From positions 49,629,001-49,693,000 of the forward strand of contig CM066732.1 of NCBI GenBank assembly GCA_033961575.1: a stretch of DNA of 64,000 bases, given 5' to 3'. Shown one piece after another: positions 33,481 to 43,810 of this stretch (positions are counted from its first letter, which is position 1; every line of letters begins with the position of its first letter). A model generated the notes under the pieces. The model saw only the letters and a list, made by a program, of their open reading frames with translations. It searched no databases and was not told the DNA's origin. A program made the position numbers and the translations under genes. This DNA is from Aselliscus stoliczkanus (taxonomy: Eukaryota; Chordata; Mammalia; Chiroptera; Hipposideridae).

Positions 33481-34145
33481 AAAGGTTTTGAGAGGTGCTG
33501 TCAACCCTATCAAAATAATCCTTTGGGGGGTGTTTGGGTCACCTAACTTGTGTTGCTGCCACCGCCTGTTTCTAGATGCTTTTGGAAAGGAAAGAAGAAC
33601 ACAATGAAAACCCTCGGGTCCCTTTGGGAAGCCACCCATTCAGTAGATACAGCAACTTCACCTGGGTCTATATCTGTGTCAGGTTTTTCAAAACCTTTTG
33701 TCTTTCAACAGGAGCGTTCAGTTATTATTTGGAAGGCTGTGAGGGAGCGCTATGCCTCTGGGGCTTTGTTTGGGGTTAGCTGAGAGGAGTTAAGTCTCCT
33801 GTACCCGAGAAAGACTGCTTAAGTCATGCGTTTACCTCCATATGACAACCCTTGCTTTCCTTCCATCACAGGTCCTCTGAGGGGCACTGAGCCACCTTTG
33901 AAAGCTGTGAGCTCTGTCTTACCCATTATGACTGGGACCCATATGGGCCATTATCTGGAAAATCAGTATGTTCAATGCACGCGTGCAAGGAAAGCTACTG
34001 GCCTGGTGTTTGTCTGTATTGGGTCCCAACATTGTTTGTTTTCATCTGCTTGGACCTTTCCTGGTGAGTGAAATAGGCAGCTTGGCTATTATATCTGGGA
34101 GTTGATTTCACACTATTTCTGTCTTGAAATCCAGAGGAACTCTTA
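33481..34145. other. Intergenic DNA, nothing assigned
   Basis: Single-copy sequence. Frames at 33550-33783, 33576-33779 and 33826-34071 (+) have no recognisable domain or convincing splice context. Confidence 0.4.
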
Positions 34146-34149
34146 CTTC

Positions 34150-34415
34150 ATCTGAATGTTATTTATGTTCATTTAATAAACACTTACATGGATTTACAGT
34201 GTGCAAGACATTGTTACAAATATTTCATACACATTAGCTCATTTAATTCTAACAAACCTTTAAAAACAGATTTCTCAAATATCCCCATTTTATAGATGAA
34301 GAAACTGAGGCACAGAGAAGTTAAGTAACTTGCTGGAGCTCACATGGCTGGTAACAGCAATATTTGGACCGGCCTGGCTCCAGAGCCTAGCCTCGTAGCC
34401 ACTGGCAAAAATGAT
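34150..34415 (-). mobile_element. MIR copy
   Basis: A clear antisense MIR: AATAAACACTTACATGGATT, GCTCATTTAATTCTAACAAA, AGATGAAGAAACTGAGGCAC, AGAGAAGTTAAGTAACTTGC and TGGCTCCAGAGCCTAGC. Confidence 0.9.
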
Positions 34416-34474
34416 GTTGCTCACTGACAACAATAGTCTAATTAAAATACATTGGACCTAAAAGGAGCAATGGC

Positions 34475-34696
34475 AGGTAAGTGTAGTGGTTTTGGGTGTG
34501 AGCGTTGGCTTCACACAGACCAAGATTGAATCCTGGCTTGATCGCTTAGTGGTGATGGAATAAGAGCATGTTACTTACCTCTCTGGGTCTCAGTTTTCTC
34601 ATCTGTAAATTGGGGTTTACACTTCCAATCTCACAAAGCACCTGATGTAGTTCTTAGACTATAGTAAGTCCTTTAAAATGGTGGCTGTTATTATCG
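34475..34696 (+). mobile_element. MIR copy
   Basis: Sense MIR next to the antisense one: GTAGTGGTTTTGGGTGTGAG, CAAGATTGAATCCTGGCTTG, GGTCTCAGTTTTCTCATCTG and TAGTAAGTCCTTTAAAATGG. The SINE at 34709 inserted at its end. Confidence 0.88.
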
Positions 34697-34708
34697 TGGT
34701 ATCTTTCT

Positions 34709-35170
34709 TTCTTTCCTTCTTTCTTTAATTGGGAAATTGGGGAGGGGAATAGCATTAGGGAATTGGGGGAGAGGAACAGACAAGTTGCTGTCTTTTTGTT
34801 TTTCAGTCTAGTTGCGGAGGACGATGCTTCACTGGCCCATGTTGTTATCGTCATTGCGCTCTTTCCGGATGAGGCAGCTCGGTTGCCGGCTTCTGGATGG
34901 TCACTCACCACGGCTATTGGCAGCTCATGCTGGCTGCCAGCCGCTCACGCTGGCTGTCGGCCACTCACTGTAGCCTATGGCAGCCCATGCAGCAGGGGCT
35001 GCAGCTATGCCGTCCCGGGGACTCACAGCAGCCCAGCTCCACGTGGAGCTGTTGTTCACCATCTTAGCTGTAGAGGGCAGTGTCACTGGCCCTCATATGT
35101 GGGATCCGAACCGGGGCTGCTGGCATCCCAAAACCAGCTCTCAACCAATGCGCCACTTGGCTGGCCCTCA
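34709..35170 (-). mobile_element. Long bat SINE (about 460 bp)
   Basis: Reverse-strand full-length copy: tail complement TTAATTGGGAAATTGGGGAG, body with the 20-bp internal units, then the head complement ending GCCACTTGGCTGGCCC. TSD TGGTATCTTTCT at 34697-34708 and 35171-35182. A 166-codon frame at 34763-35263 runs antisense through this SINE and is not a gene. Confidence 0.93.
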
Positions 35171-35182
35171 TGGTATCTTTCT

Positions 35183-35585
35183 AAAGAGACTCGAGTCATT
35201 GTGCCCAGCACACGGTGCCATGGAGAACACCTCCCTCATTCCCGGGTGCTCAGCCAGATTTAGTGAGTGTAGTTGGCTTGTTCGTATAATTATTTAGAAT
35301 GTTGATCCCATGTCTTTACTATTCTGTTAAGCACAGTGGGGACCAAAAGCAGAAAAAAGGATTAATAGAGCAAACTTACATGTGTAAAGTTTAGGAGATG
35401 CTTTTGAATACATTAGCTCAGATAGAAATCAATAGAGTGCTGGCTCATGGAACCAGCTGGGCATGTCTCTTTCCATCTCTGCATTCTTCATGGTGCTTGG
35501 TGGGAGCATTTACACCACTGAAATCAGCAAATGGTACCAGTCAGCCTTTTCCTTTTATTTTTTAATTTTTCCACCAGAGAGCTGA
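35183..35585. other. Intergenic DNA, nothing assigned
   Basis: Single-copy sequence between a SINE and a MIR. No exon is supported. Confidence 0.45.
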
Positions 35586-35589
35586 TTGT

Positions 35590-35795
35590 TAAACATTTAC
35601 TAGCACAGCTCTGTCACTATGTATGAATTCAATCCTCTGAAGTAGCTACTATTATTATCCTCATTTTCAGACTAGGAAACTGAGGCACAGGAAGGCAAAG
35701 TAAATTGCCCAAAATTGTGCAACTAGCAGGAGGCAGAGCCAAGATTTAAGCCCCAGAACTTGGCCTGTAGACCCAGTCTCTTACCTGCCACAGGT
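35590..35795 (-). mobile_element. MIR copy
   Basis: AATCCTCTGAAGTAGCTACT, TTTCAGACTAGGAAACTGAG, GCACAGGAAGGCAAAGTAAA and AGCCAAGATTTAAGCC are antisense MIR. Confidence 0.88.
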
Positions 35796-35894
35796 TACTG
35801 TCTCTGCATCTACCATGCAATCATGATGTGGTTTCTATCTCTTGGGGGGATGAGAAATAGATACACAATGTACTTAGGGAACAAAGCAATATTA

Positions 35895-36275
35895 ATGCAT
35901 TAATTCATTCATCCATTCAACAAATCTTTTTGAGTGCTTCTCATGTGACACATTGTGTGAAGGAGATTAAAAATGATAAACTGTGGGCTGGCCGAGTGGC
36001 GCATTGGTTAAGAGCTGGCTTGGGATGCCAGCGGCCCCGGTTCGGATCCCACATATGAGGGCCAGTGACACTGCCCTCTGAAAAAAAAATTTTTAAAAAG
36101 TGATAAAATGAGTCAGTGATATGTAAAACCCATATCTCTACCCTCTAACCCCCAGTTAGACCATGAACTTCTTGGGAATACAGACAATGCTTTGGTAATC
36201 TCTGTGTCTCTTCAAGAACTAACATGGAACCTGACACATAATAATTGTCAAATAAATGAATGAAAGAGGATGGTG
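35895..36275. mobile_element. Two L2 ends around a SINE
   Basis: Positions 35895-35983 are an antisense L2 end (TTCATTCATCCATTCAACAA). Positions 36110-36275 are a sense L2 end (AGACCATGAACTTCTTGGGA, CAAATAAATGAATGAAAG). The short SINE at 35984-36094 lies between them. Confidence 0.65.
35984..36094 (+). mobile_element. Short bat SINE
   Basis: GGGCTGGCCGAGTGGCGCAT head, intact GGTTCGGATCC B box, CACTGCCCTCTG and poly(A). TSD AAAAATGATAAA / AAAAAGTGATAAA on the two sides. Confidence 0.93.
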
Positions 36276-36600
36276 GTGGGAACACTGCCTAGTGGGGATA
36301 TATGACATTTTACATACAATATCCTTCCTTTCAGGCTGCTGTACCATGGGTATGATGGGCTCCTTTTAAGCAGAGCTGGCTTTTCTCTGCATGGTATTGC
36401 ATGATTTGTTGAAAAGTTTGGTTTCTGAGTTGGAAGGCCAAACCCCAGCTTATGTCTCCTGGGATCTCTTTGTCATCCAGATCATATAAGTTGACCCGTG
36501 AGTGAATGTGGACTCTGAGATATTAGAGTCAGTCCTCTCTCTGATGAAGACAGATGTCAGGGAAGGAACCCAGGCCAGGCTGTGTCACAGATGAAATGTC
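36276..36600. other. Intergenic DNA, nothing assigned
   Basis: No repeat or exon is recognised. Confidence 0.45.
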
Positions 36601-36778
36601 AGGCTGAGAGAGGGGCAAAGACTAGGCTAAAGGGTGAGTGGCATGACCATGAAAGTTATTGTCTAATTCAGGACATTTTTGAGAGCAAAAGAGATGCTAT
36701 TAATAATTACACTGGGACAGCAGCCATAAACCCGGACGATCCCAGGCAAATTGCAATGAACAGTCACCCTACTTAAGG
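36601..36778. mobile_element. Probable old interspersed repeat, unassigned
   Basis: TTGTCTAATTCAGGACATTT, TTGAGAGCAAAAGAGATGCT and GAACAGTCACCCTACTTAAG resemble a familiar old mammalian repeat that I cannot name. The 64-codon frame at 36582-36776 lies over it. Confidence 0.4.
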
Positions 36779-37165
36779 GTCAAATAGGGAAACATTGCAA
36801 ATTAAAGATAACACATGGTTTGTTAGAAGAAACTCTACACAGATCTAAGATATCAAAAGGTAGCTCTGCCTTCTTCTAGCTTGTCACCCTCGAGACACCC
36901 TTATTTCTTATCTAAAGTATTAAAATAAATCAGAGGTTCCTAACCATTTTTTCCCCTTAGTGGAATATATCTTTTCAAATAATTCTTACACAAGCACATT
37001 TTGGAAGATCTCCAAGCACTCTCATAGCTTTAGTATTGCTGACTTGTAGGAATAAGATTTATTTTGCTTCCTTACCCTTATGCTTCCTTATTCTTATTTT
37101 ATCCTTAAGATTAAACAGATATTCATAGATGACTCAACATACGAATCCTGAAAGAGAGCTCAGAA
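36779..37165. other. Intergenic DNA, nothing assigned
   Basis: AT-rich single-copy sequence. Confidence 0.45.
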
Positions 37166-37167
37166 TC

Positions 37168-37250
37168 AACTTCTTCATTTACAACTTAGGAAACTGGAGT
37201 CCAAGAAGGTGAAATAATATGCCCAAGGTCATGCAACCAGGCCGACTTAG
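37168..37250 (-). mobile_element. MIR fragment
   Basis: TTACAACTTAGGAAACTGGA, TGCCCAAGGTCATGCAACCA: antisense MIR core. Confidence 0.7.
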
Positions 37251-37299
37251 ATGGTTTCACTCGGCCATGTTGACACAGAAAATCAGCACATACATGCTT

Positions 37300-37455
37300 A
37301 AAAGAGAAATAACAACTTTAAAAGATTTGTAATTGTAATGCACGGTCATTGTAGAAAATGTAGAAAAGACAAATAGGCCAAAAAAATATAAAAGTCAACC
37401 ATCAAAACTCACATACAGCCACTATAATCATTCTGGCGTATGTCTATCTTCTCAG
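37300..37455 (+). mobile_element. Old L1/HAL1-type fragment
   Basis: TGTAGAAAATGTAGAAAAGA, AAATATAAAAGTCAACCATC and AGCCACTATAATCATTCTGG follow a known old LINE segment. Confidence 0.55.
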
Positions 37456-38807
37456 ACTTTTTTGTTTCCCTTCTATTTCCAGTGCTCTTTTCAATCTGCC
37501 AACAAGTTCTTATTTTTTCCATTTTGCACTTGTTCCAGTCTCCCATGTCATCCTTCCACTCTCTCATGGTTTTCTTGAAATTACAGCCAGAGGACATAGT
37601 TCATAAGTTGACAAGTCTATGGCCAGTCACACTTGAATGCAGCAAACTGAACCAACATATGTTTGGAAAGGGCATTTTGGCCTAGAGCAGAGTACAAGGA
37701 ACTCGGGGTGTGGATGCTAAGTGAAAGTCCTGATTTGTGATTGGTCAGCGATGAGCCGGGTGAGGGATACACTGAATCCAGACATCAGACACTAAGCAAT
37801 CAAAAGTAGAGATCAGAAACCAGAAGCAGATAGAGCTCTCTCCATCCCATCTCCCTGCTGCCTAGGAAAGCTCTGGCCAACAGAGTGTAAACCCATTAGT
37901 GGTGAAGGGAGAAAGACAAAGGTAGCTTTCAACGTTCAAACCTGGGCCCCATGGTCCAGTGTCCAACTGTTGGTAGACCACTTGCATACATGATTGCCTC
38001 AGATTTCCCCACGTCTCCACTTAACACATGTTCTTAAAACTTTTGCTGGAATTGATTAATTGCACTTTGTTAGGTCCCTTAATTTTTGTTAAAAATGAAA
38101 AATAGAGCTCATTAAATGTAATCGTGGAGACGTTCCTGAAAGCAGCCTAATGTCTCTGGAATCTCCAGCGAAAAAAGCTCATGATGGAGAAGGGAAAGTT
38201 ACAAAGGGAAGCAACCAAGAAAATGTGTGTTTCAGGGCCGTTGTTTCCCAAAGCTGTTAAAATCTCATTTCACAAAAGATCCCTGATCAAAACAATTTCT
38301 TAATGGAAAACCACTAACTTAATTTGTCTTATCGGTGGCCACTTTCCGCAGAAAGAGGCCCATGGCCTTTGCAACCCACTGGCGGCTGCCTTTTATTATG
38401 CAGATCGGACAGACCCAATTCTGGGTGTCACATTTGCATAATGACTCGCCTCCTTAAAGATGGGCAGTTAAACCAAATAGTTTTTGAATTTCTTTTGTGG
38501 AACGGCTGCCTCTTTATTTAATGTTGAAAACTGAAGGGAGTTGAGGAAGGGTACTAACTAAACAGGGCTTTTAAATACTGCCTCCGTAATTATCTGTGGA
38601 ATTAAACCCGCGGAACCCACATTAACTCTCATCAGAAAATGGAATTATGAGAATTCTTATTAACAGCAGCTCCAGATTCAACTCACAGTATTCACTTGAG
38701 TAATTACTATTGGTAAAGGCTGGGATTAATTTTTTTTCAAGCTGGAGAAAATAAATTCTTCGCAATTGCCTGCCTTGGACACGCAGGAGGAGACAAAGAA
38801 ATGTGAA

Positions 38808-38940
38808 CTTTTATTTTAGGGAGGAAAAAAAATAATTTTAAAATGTAATTTTACTCTGATTTCTGAGGGAATTCTTATGCAAGGCATTTTGTATGTAAAG
38901 GGATTATATGTCACCAATGCAAAATGAAATACAAAATAAA
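38808..38940 (+). repeat. Upstream member of a diverged 130-bp repeat pair
   Basis: TTTTATTTTAGGG, then a TTTCTGAGGGAATT core, GGCATTTTGTATGTAAAGGG and ATGCAAAATGAAAT in that order. The same order at similar spacing appears at 39997-40125. It is either an old local duplication or two copies of an uncharacterised old repeat. Confidence 0.5.
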
Positions 38941-39996
38941 CCAAAGAGCTATGAATGTCCTAAGTGTAGAAAATAATATATAATTTATGATACTTTAAAT
39001 CTCATTAAAAACACTCGCTTTTGTAGCTTCCTAGCAACCAATTCTCATGAGTCCCTCTGTAAAGAGGTTGACTCTCCCCAAGCTCGGGGTCCAAAGCTTT
39101 AATAAATGAAGCCCATATGGTGACTATATGAGGGTTCCCTGTGTGCAGGTCATTTGTCTGGGTGTTCTCAAAAGCCTCATGTGATAGCTTATAATTTGCT
39201 AATCCAATATAATAAATATGAAAGCACTTTGTTAAACTAATGTTCAGGGTCTAAATTAAACCAGTCAAGGCTGAAGAGTTAGATTAAAAAGTTGAGATCC
39301 ATAATTGCAGCCTTGGTTCTGGGTACAATATAAAGGTTTCCAAAAGCTGCGGTTGGGGATGATACCTTAATTTTTTTTTTTTTTAAAGATCCATTGCACT
39401 CACTCTTTCATTTCACATTCGTAACATTTACACTGGAAAGTAAATAGAATAGGCTCCATTGTGCTCATTTGTCAGATTGGGAATACTGAGGCTCATGCAT
39501 TTGTCATTGCAGTGAATATGTGCAGGGCCACAAGCAGTGCTGCAGGCGTCCAGTGCTCGTTTGTGCTGATCTGTGACGTCGTTGTCACCAGTCTGAAGCA
39601 AAGTGGAAAAAAGGACAAATGATGTTTTTCTAAAAAAGCAAAAGAAACAAGCTTTTAGAATGGAGACTATTGGGGGATTTTTTTTTCCTCCTTTTTGATA
39701 GTAAAATGACCTTTACATCATAAAATAATGATAATAGTAGATGGCAGTTGCTCTTGGTTTGTTTTTAGCCATATGAAAAACCTGCCAATCGTAGGCCTAT
39801 CTTTAAAGCATTAAAAAATATACTGGTTGGTGAAATCTCAAAGCCTACCCCCCATTTTATTTTCTAACAAGAAAGGCAAATGGCATGCTGGGGTGTGTAT
39901 ATGTCAGCGGCACACAGCAAGGGGACAGCAGAGCCAAGTTCAGAGCACGGGTCTTCGTGCTTTCAGTGAGCATGGGAAATGGAACGTTCAGCTGTG

Positions 39997-40125
39997 TTGA
40001 TTTTTATTTTAGGGGAAAACACAGTTTTTAAATCCGCTTTTGCTTCAGTTTCTGAAGGAATTTATAACACAAGTGCTTTGTTTGTGATGAGCTTACAGGC
40101 CAGAGATGCAGAATGAAATTGGAAC
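39997..40125 (+). repeat. Downstream member of a diverged 130-bp repeat pair
   Basis: TTTTTATTTTAGGGG, TTTCTGAAGGAATT, AAGTGCTTTGTTTGTGATGA and ATGCAGAATGAAAT. It is colinear with 38808-38940, and alignment by eye gives clear but imperfect identity. Confidence 0.5.
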
Positions 40126-41254
40126 TGAATTGGGGAGAAGCAAACATCTGAAATGCAATAAATAGAACCCCAAGGGTCTTTAGGGGCAGCGACATCTGGT
40201 CCCACTGTCTTTAGGAAGAGGCCAGTGGTGGTTACCCTGGCTCCTTAGAATTGGCGGTGGCAGTGCCACTTTTCTCTGATGGACAGGGTCTCAGGGAGGA
40301 CGTCTGCTCAAGTGGCTTTGGGATGTCCCCAGATCTGGTCAGTTGCTGGCATTCTTCTCCATGGCTCCCTTCTGCTACCGGGTTGCTGAGTGCTACCCTG
40401 GGGCAGCCCATGGCCGTGGCCTTTACCTTCAGGCCATGGTTCCCAAATGGTCCAGGTGTGTCAGAGCGTTGCAGCTAACTCATCGCGATGAATGGGATCT
40501 GGAACATTTGCAGGAAACTAGTGGTAGCTGGCATATGTTGAACACTGTATAAACTACTGTGCTGAGGTCTTTATTAATATTAAATGGTTCTACATCATTC
40601 TGTGATGTCATATTTTTGGAAAGCTGTTTTGTTTTGTTTTTTGACAATTATTCTGATCAAAAGCAAGAAGTATGTGATCATCAATGTGGAATAGGAAATA
40701 AGGGTGGCATATAATCTGATCCCAGGTTTGAGAAATTGTGTAGTGTTCAGTGTTTACCTGCCTGCCATGAATAAGTAGCTTTGGGTATTAAAGAATAAAA
40801 TAAAAGTTTTTTTTTTCTTTAAACCTATTTGTACTATTATTTTTTCAAATGGTCTTTAAGCCATTAGAGTATAAGCACTGTGCTTAGTGGACTGGGCCTA
40901 ATTACTAACTGAATGGAACTGTTAAGTATTTCTTTTGGCTCAGAGGCACTGGGAATAATAAATGAGATTCCAAGGGTGCAAGCTGGGGAAGTTTGGGAAC
41001 ATTCTGAGTATTGTTTGAAGGTCACGGAGGGTAATTCAGGTGAATTGTCATGGAAGGAGGCTAATGAGGTCTCCAGCTACCATGACACTAGACATAGAAA
41101 AGTGCTTTTGAGCCGTGTGGCCTGGGGCAAGTCATCTACCTTGTCTAATCTTCAGCTTTCCTCTCTTCAAAACGAAAGCATTGGACTAGGTTACAGCTGC
41201 TACTGCCTCCTGCTTGTGCTGAAATTATAGCGTTTCACACACTTTCAGGGAACC

Positions 41255-41540
41255 ACTTTTCCCCAAATTCTTTCCATATGGTCTCGGTGGGGCTGACCCC
41301 TTCCTCTCCCATGCTGGTAGGTGTAGACTCATGGCCAGGACAGGGCAATGAAATATTAGAGATCCTTAGTCACAGTGGTTTAGAGTGGGACACATGAATA
41401 AGCCCAGCCAATGAGAACCGAGAAAAAGGTGGGGAAAGGGGGCACCTTCTCTTGATCATATTATTTGAGCCCTGGGTCTCCTCTTGACTGCTCTTTTCAG
41501 CTACCTAAACAACAACAATGACAACAACAACAAAAACCAT
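41255..41540 (-). mobile_element. Old interspersed repeat, unassigned family X
   Basis: GTGGGGCTGACCCCTTCCTC, GTGTAGACTCATGGCCAGGA, CCCAGCCAATGAGAACCGAG and TATTATTTGAGCCCTGGGTC match the reverse sense of the copy at 47990-48510. Confidence 0.5.
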
Positions 41541-41545
41541 ATATT

Positions 41546-41783
41546 GCACAAAGGGTGCTGAAAAAATGTAGAGACCTTTTCAGAAAGGAAAAAACTATTA
41601 AGATTGTAATAATATATACCAACAACAAAAGATGAATACAAGTCAAGTTTGACTTCTACAATGACAAGAGGTGCTCAAAGTGGTTACCATCAGCATCCAG
41701 ACGCTTCTGATTATGGCAAACTACTGCTTGAGCAACGTTGACTAAAGTGTCCACTTGTATACATTTTTTTGGCACCCCCAGTG
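41546..41783 (-). mobile_element. 238-bp mariner element retaining a transposase 3' end
   Basis: Termini match the two smaller MITEs. The right end is TATACATTTTTTTGGCACCC followed by TA; the left end is a decayed partner. On the minus strand the interior reads as the C-terminal end of a mariner-type transposase: a frame with RLDADGNHFEHLL then a stop (about 41667-41705), preceded by AVVCHNQK. Most of the gene is missing, so it is inactive. It links the two smaller MITEs to their autonomous parent. Confidence 0.8.
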
Positions 41784-41789
41784 TAAATG

Positions 41790-42099
41790 TAGCTTCCTCC
41801 TTCCCTTCCCCATAAAGCAGTTTCTTTTGACTTCATACTCCAAGGACTCAAGATAGACTCCAAATATTATCAAGACTCAGTTTTTCCTCCCTCCATCTTT
41901 CAACTCTGCTGTCATCCACGTTGACGACATTCTTAGGCAGGGCTCTCTCCATGAAGTGGCATGATGGCTGATAGTTGGAGATCTGGGCTTGCGTCTTTAC
42001 AGGTGCTAGTCCATGAAAAAAAAGACAACCTGCCTCTTTCACAACAGTCCCAGCATAATTCCTGATACTGTGTGTCACTGGCTGTGATTGTGTTCTTTC
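41790..42099. other. Intergenic DNA, nothing assigned
   Basis: No named repeat except that 42020-42100 may be the start of the family X copy that follows. Minus frames at 41848-42141 are unrecognised. Confidence 0.4.
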
Positions 42100-42215
42100 T
42101 ATGAAAATTCCTAACCAAATCACTGGGGGTGGGTGGGGCATGAGATGTTCTGATTGGCCAGGCCTAAGTCTGGGGGTGGAGTCAACTTGAGCAGAAGCAA
42201 ATGGACTGATAATGG
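42100..42215 (+). mobile_element. Family X fragment
   Basis: TCTGATTGGCCAGGCCTAAG and TCTGGGGGTGGAGTCAAC match the family X 3' part in the plus sense. Confidence 0.5.
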
Positions 42216-42224
42216 GAGAAAGGA

Positions 42225-42700
42225 TGGGATCAGCCAGGGTCCAACCAGAAATGCTGAAACCACTTTGAATATTTAAAGCAGAGGTAATTTAATGTGGGAG
42301 ATTAGTTGCATAGGTGATGGTAGAGTAGCAAAGCCAAGTGGGGATCGTGAAGTAACCTTAAGATTAAAACAGCAGGATGTTGCTATGACAGCTTGGCTGG
42401 AGGGACTGGAGAGAAGGAAGCAGGGCGGGGCAGGTTGGCCTGGCGGAATAAGGAGCCACAGCAGAGCCTGTCTGGCAGGTGCTGAAGCCATGAAGAAGAT
42501 ACCCCTACTGATGGAGACACTACCCAAGGCAGAAAGGGAGGGGGAGAAATCCCTTTCTGCCACCCTCCAGCCCTCTCTACTGCCTCTCATTAGCTTAACC
42601 CACTTGGAAAGCAGCTAACACTCGGGCCTGGGAAATGCAGCTTGTGGGGATCAGCTTTCCTGAAATACAGAATAGAGCAGGGGGAAAGGATCCGAGGGGA
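42225..42700 (+). mobile_element. Probable old interspersed repeat, second unassigned family
   Basis: CAGGGTCCAACCAGAAATGC, TTTGAATATTTAAAGCAGAG and TTTAATGTGGGAGATTAGTT open a block I recognise as a recurrent mammalian repeat without recalling its name. Opposite-strand frames of 105 and 108 codons at 42273-42618 lie over it and exclude one another as genes. Confidence 0.4.
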
Positions 42701-43385
42701 AATAAGACAAGGATTGACATGGGGTGACAAATATAAAAATACCCCCTACAGAAATCACTTTTTAAAGAAATCAGTCAGCTCTGAATAATTTAAAATAGTC
42801 TTGCCCCAGAAGCAGATTTTAACCTATGGAAGATAGGTAGCAGTGTGGATTAGGGATAGACTGAGGATTCAGCAGGAAATAATAAGAGATGGGAGGAGCC
42901 CCAATAGGGAAGTGAAACATGATAGGGAATTCAGGAACATAATGTACTAACATCTATACTGACATCATGGAAGTCTGTCCACACATGGCCTAATATGGGA
43001 CTGGGGTTCCAAGCCAGTCTCTGGGACAAAATTAGCAGAAGCAAGGCAGGATCATCCCCTGCTTAGAGTGATGGAGATACCCAAGGCTGCTGGCCAAGAC
43101 GAGAAGGCCTAGGGAATAAGAACAGGGCCCTAGGATGTAAAGTGGGGTCAGAGATGGAAAATCAGCAAGAGTGACTTGAGGCAGAATTTCAGGATGATAG
43201 ACCGAAGCTTCTTAAATTCCCTGTACCTGATGTCAGGACCATGGCCCAGTGAACTCGCAGATGTATACAAATGGCTCCTGGTGTGGGGAAGAGGTACCCT
43301 GGAGCCTGGAACCAGGCAAGACTCTGGTGGTAGACACCTGTTGGTTTTGCCGGCCTAGAGGTCATCCCTACTTTCAGTAATAACT
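42701..43385. other. Intergenic DNA, nothing assigned
   Basis: Single-copy, purine-rich sequence. No exon is supported. Confidence 0.45.
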
Positions 43386-43389
43386 ATGA

Positions 43390-43810
43390 TTTGTGTGTGG
43401 GGGGAACCACTCCACTTACCTCAGTATGGCCCCCATCCCCACAATGATTTGGCATGGACATGTAACCCAAACCAGTTCACTAGTATTTGAGTTGTGTGCT
43501 TTTGTTGACTGGTTGGAGAAAAAGAGAATGTCTCTGCTTGATTCAGAGGTGTTTCTGAAGATGTTAACTTGGGCCTGTCTGGAGTTGCCACACTGAATAG
43601 CACCTGAGGAAGAGAAGCCAGCACAGAGAACATGGAGCTGAGAGAGAGAGAGAGAGAGAGGAAGAAAGCACACCCCGAAGCCATTGCTGAGGCCCTGGGG
43701 TCAGGGTGGCGACACCTTAATGAAGCCAAGCCTCCCGGATTTCCAGTTACTTGAGTTCTTTCTTTTCCTTTCGCTGAAGTTGAGTTTTGTTTCTTGATCA
43801 GTTGCAATAG
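43390..43810 (-). mobile_element. Family X copy with (GA)n insert
   Basis: GAAGCCAGCACAGAGAACAT, then a (GA)n run at 43640-43660, then CCTTTCGCTGAAGTTGAGTT follow family X in reverse sense. The 185-codon minus frame at 43421-43978 crosses this repeat and microsatellite and is not a credible gene. Confidence 0.5.

Larger units (their letters stand above)
37460..41250. promoter_or_regulatory. 3.8-kb repeat-poor block; candidate conserved non-coding DNA
   Basis: The longest stretch without recognised insertions, apart from faint MIR-like traces near 39400-39500 and 41090-41190. Notable text includes CTTTTATTATGCAGATCGG near 38390, a perfect POU octamer ATTTGCAT at 38432-38439 running into AATGA, many TAATTA/TTTAAT cores, and two similar 130-bp segments at 38808-38940 and 39997-40125. 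I see no open frame with convincing splice borders. Deep conservation is suspected from the absence of repeats but cannot be shown here. Confidence 0.3.

Noticed and set aside
34763..35263. 166-codon plus frame
   Set aside because: It runs antisense through a full-length SINE; similar frames appear at the other long SINE copies.
38324..38521. 65-codon frame in the candidate conserved block
   Set aside because: Too short and unrecognised. The interest of the block lies in its motifs, and coding cannot be argued without cross-species data.
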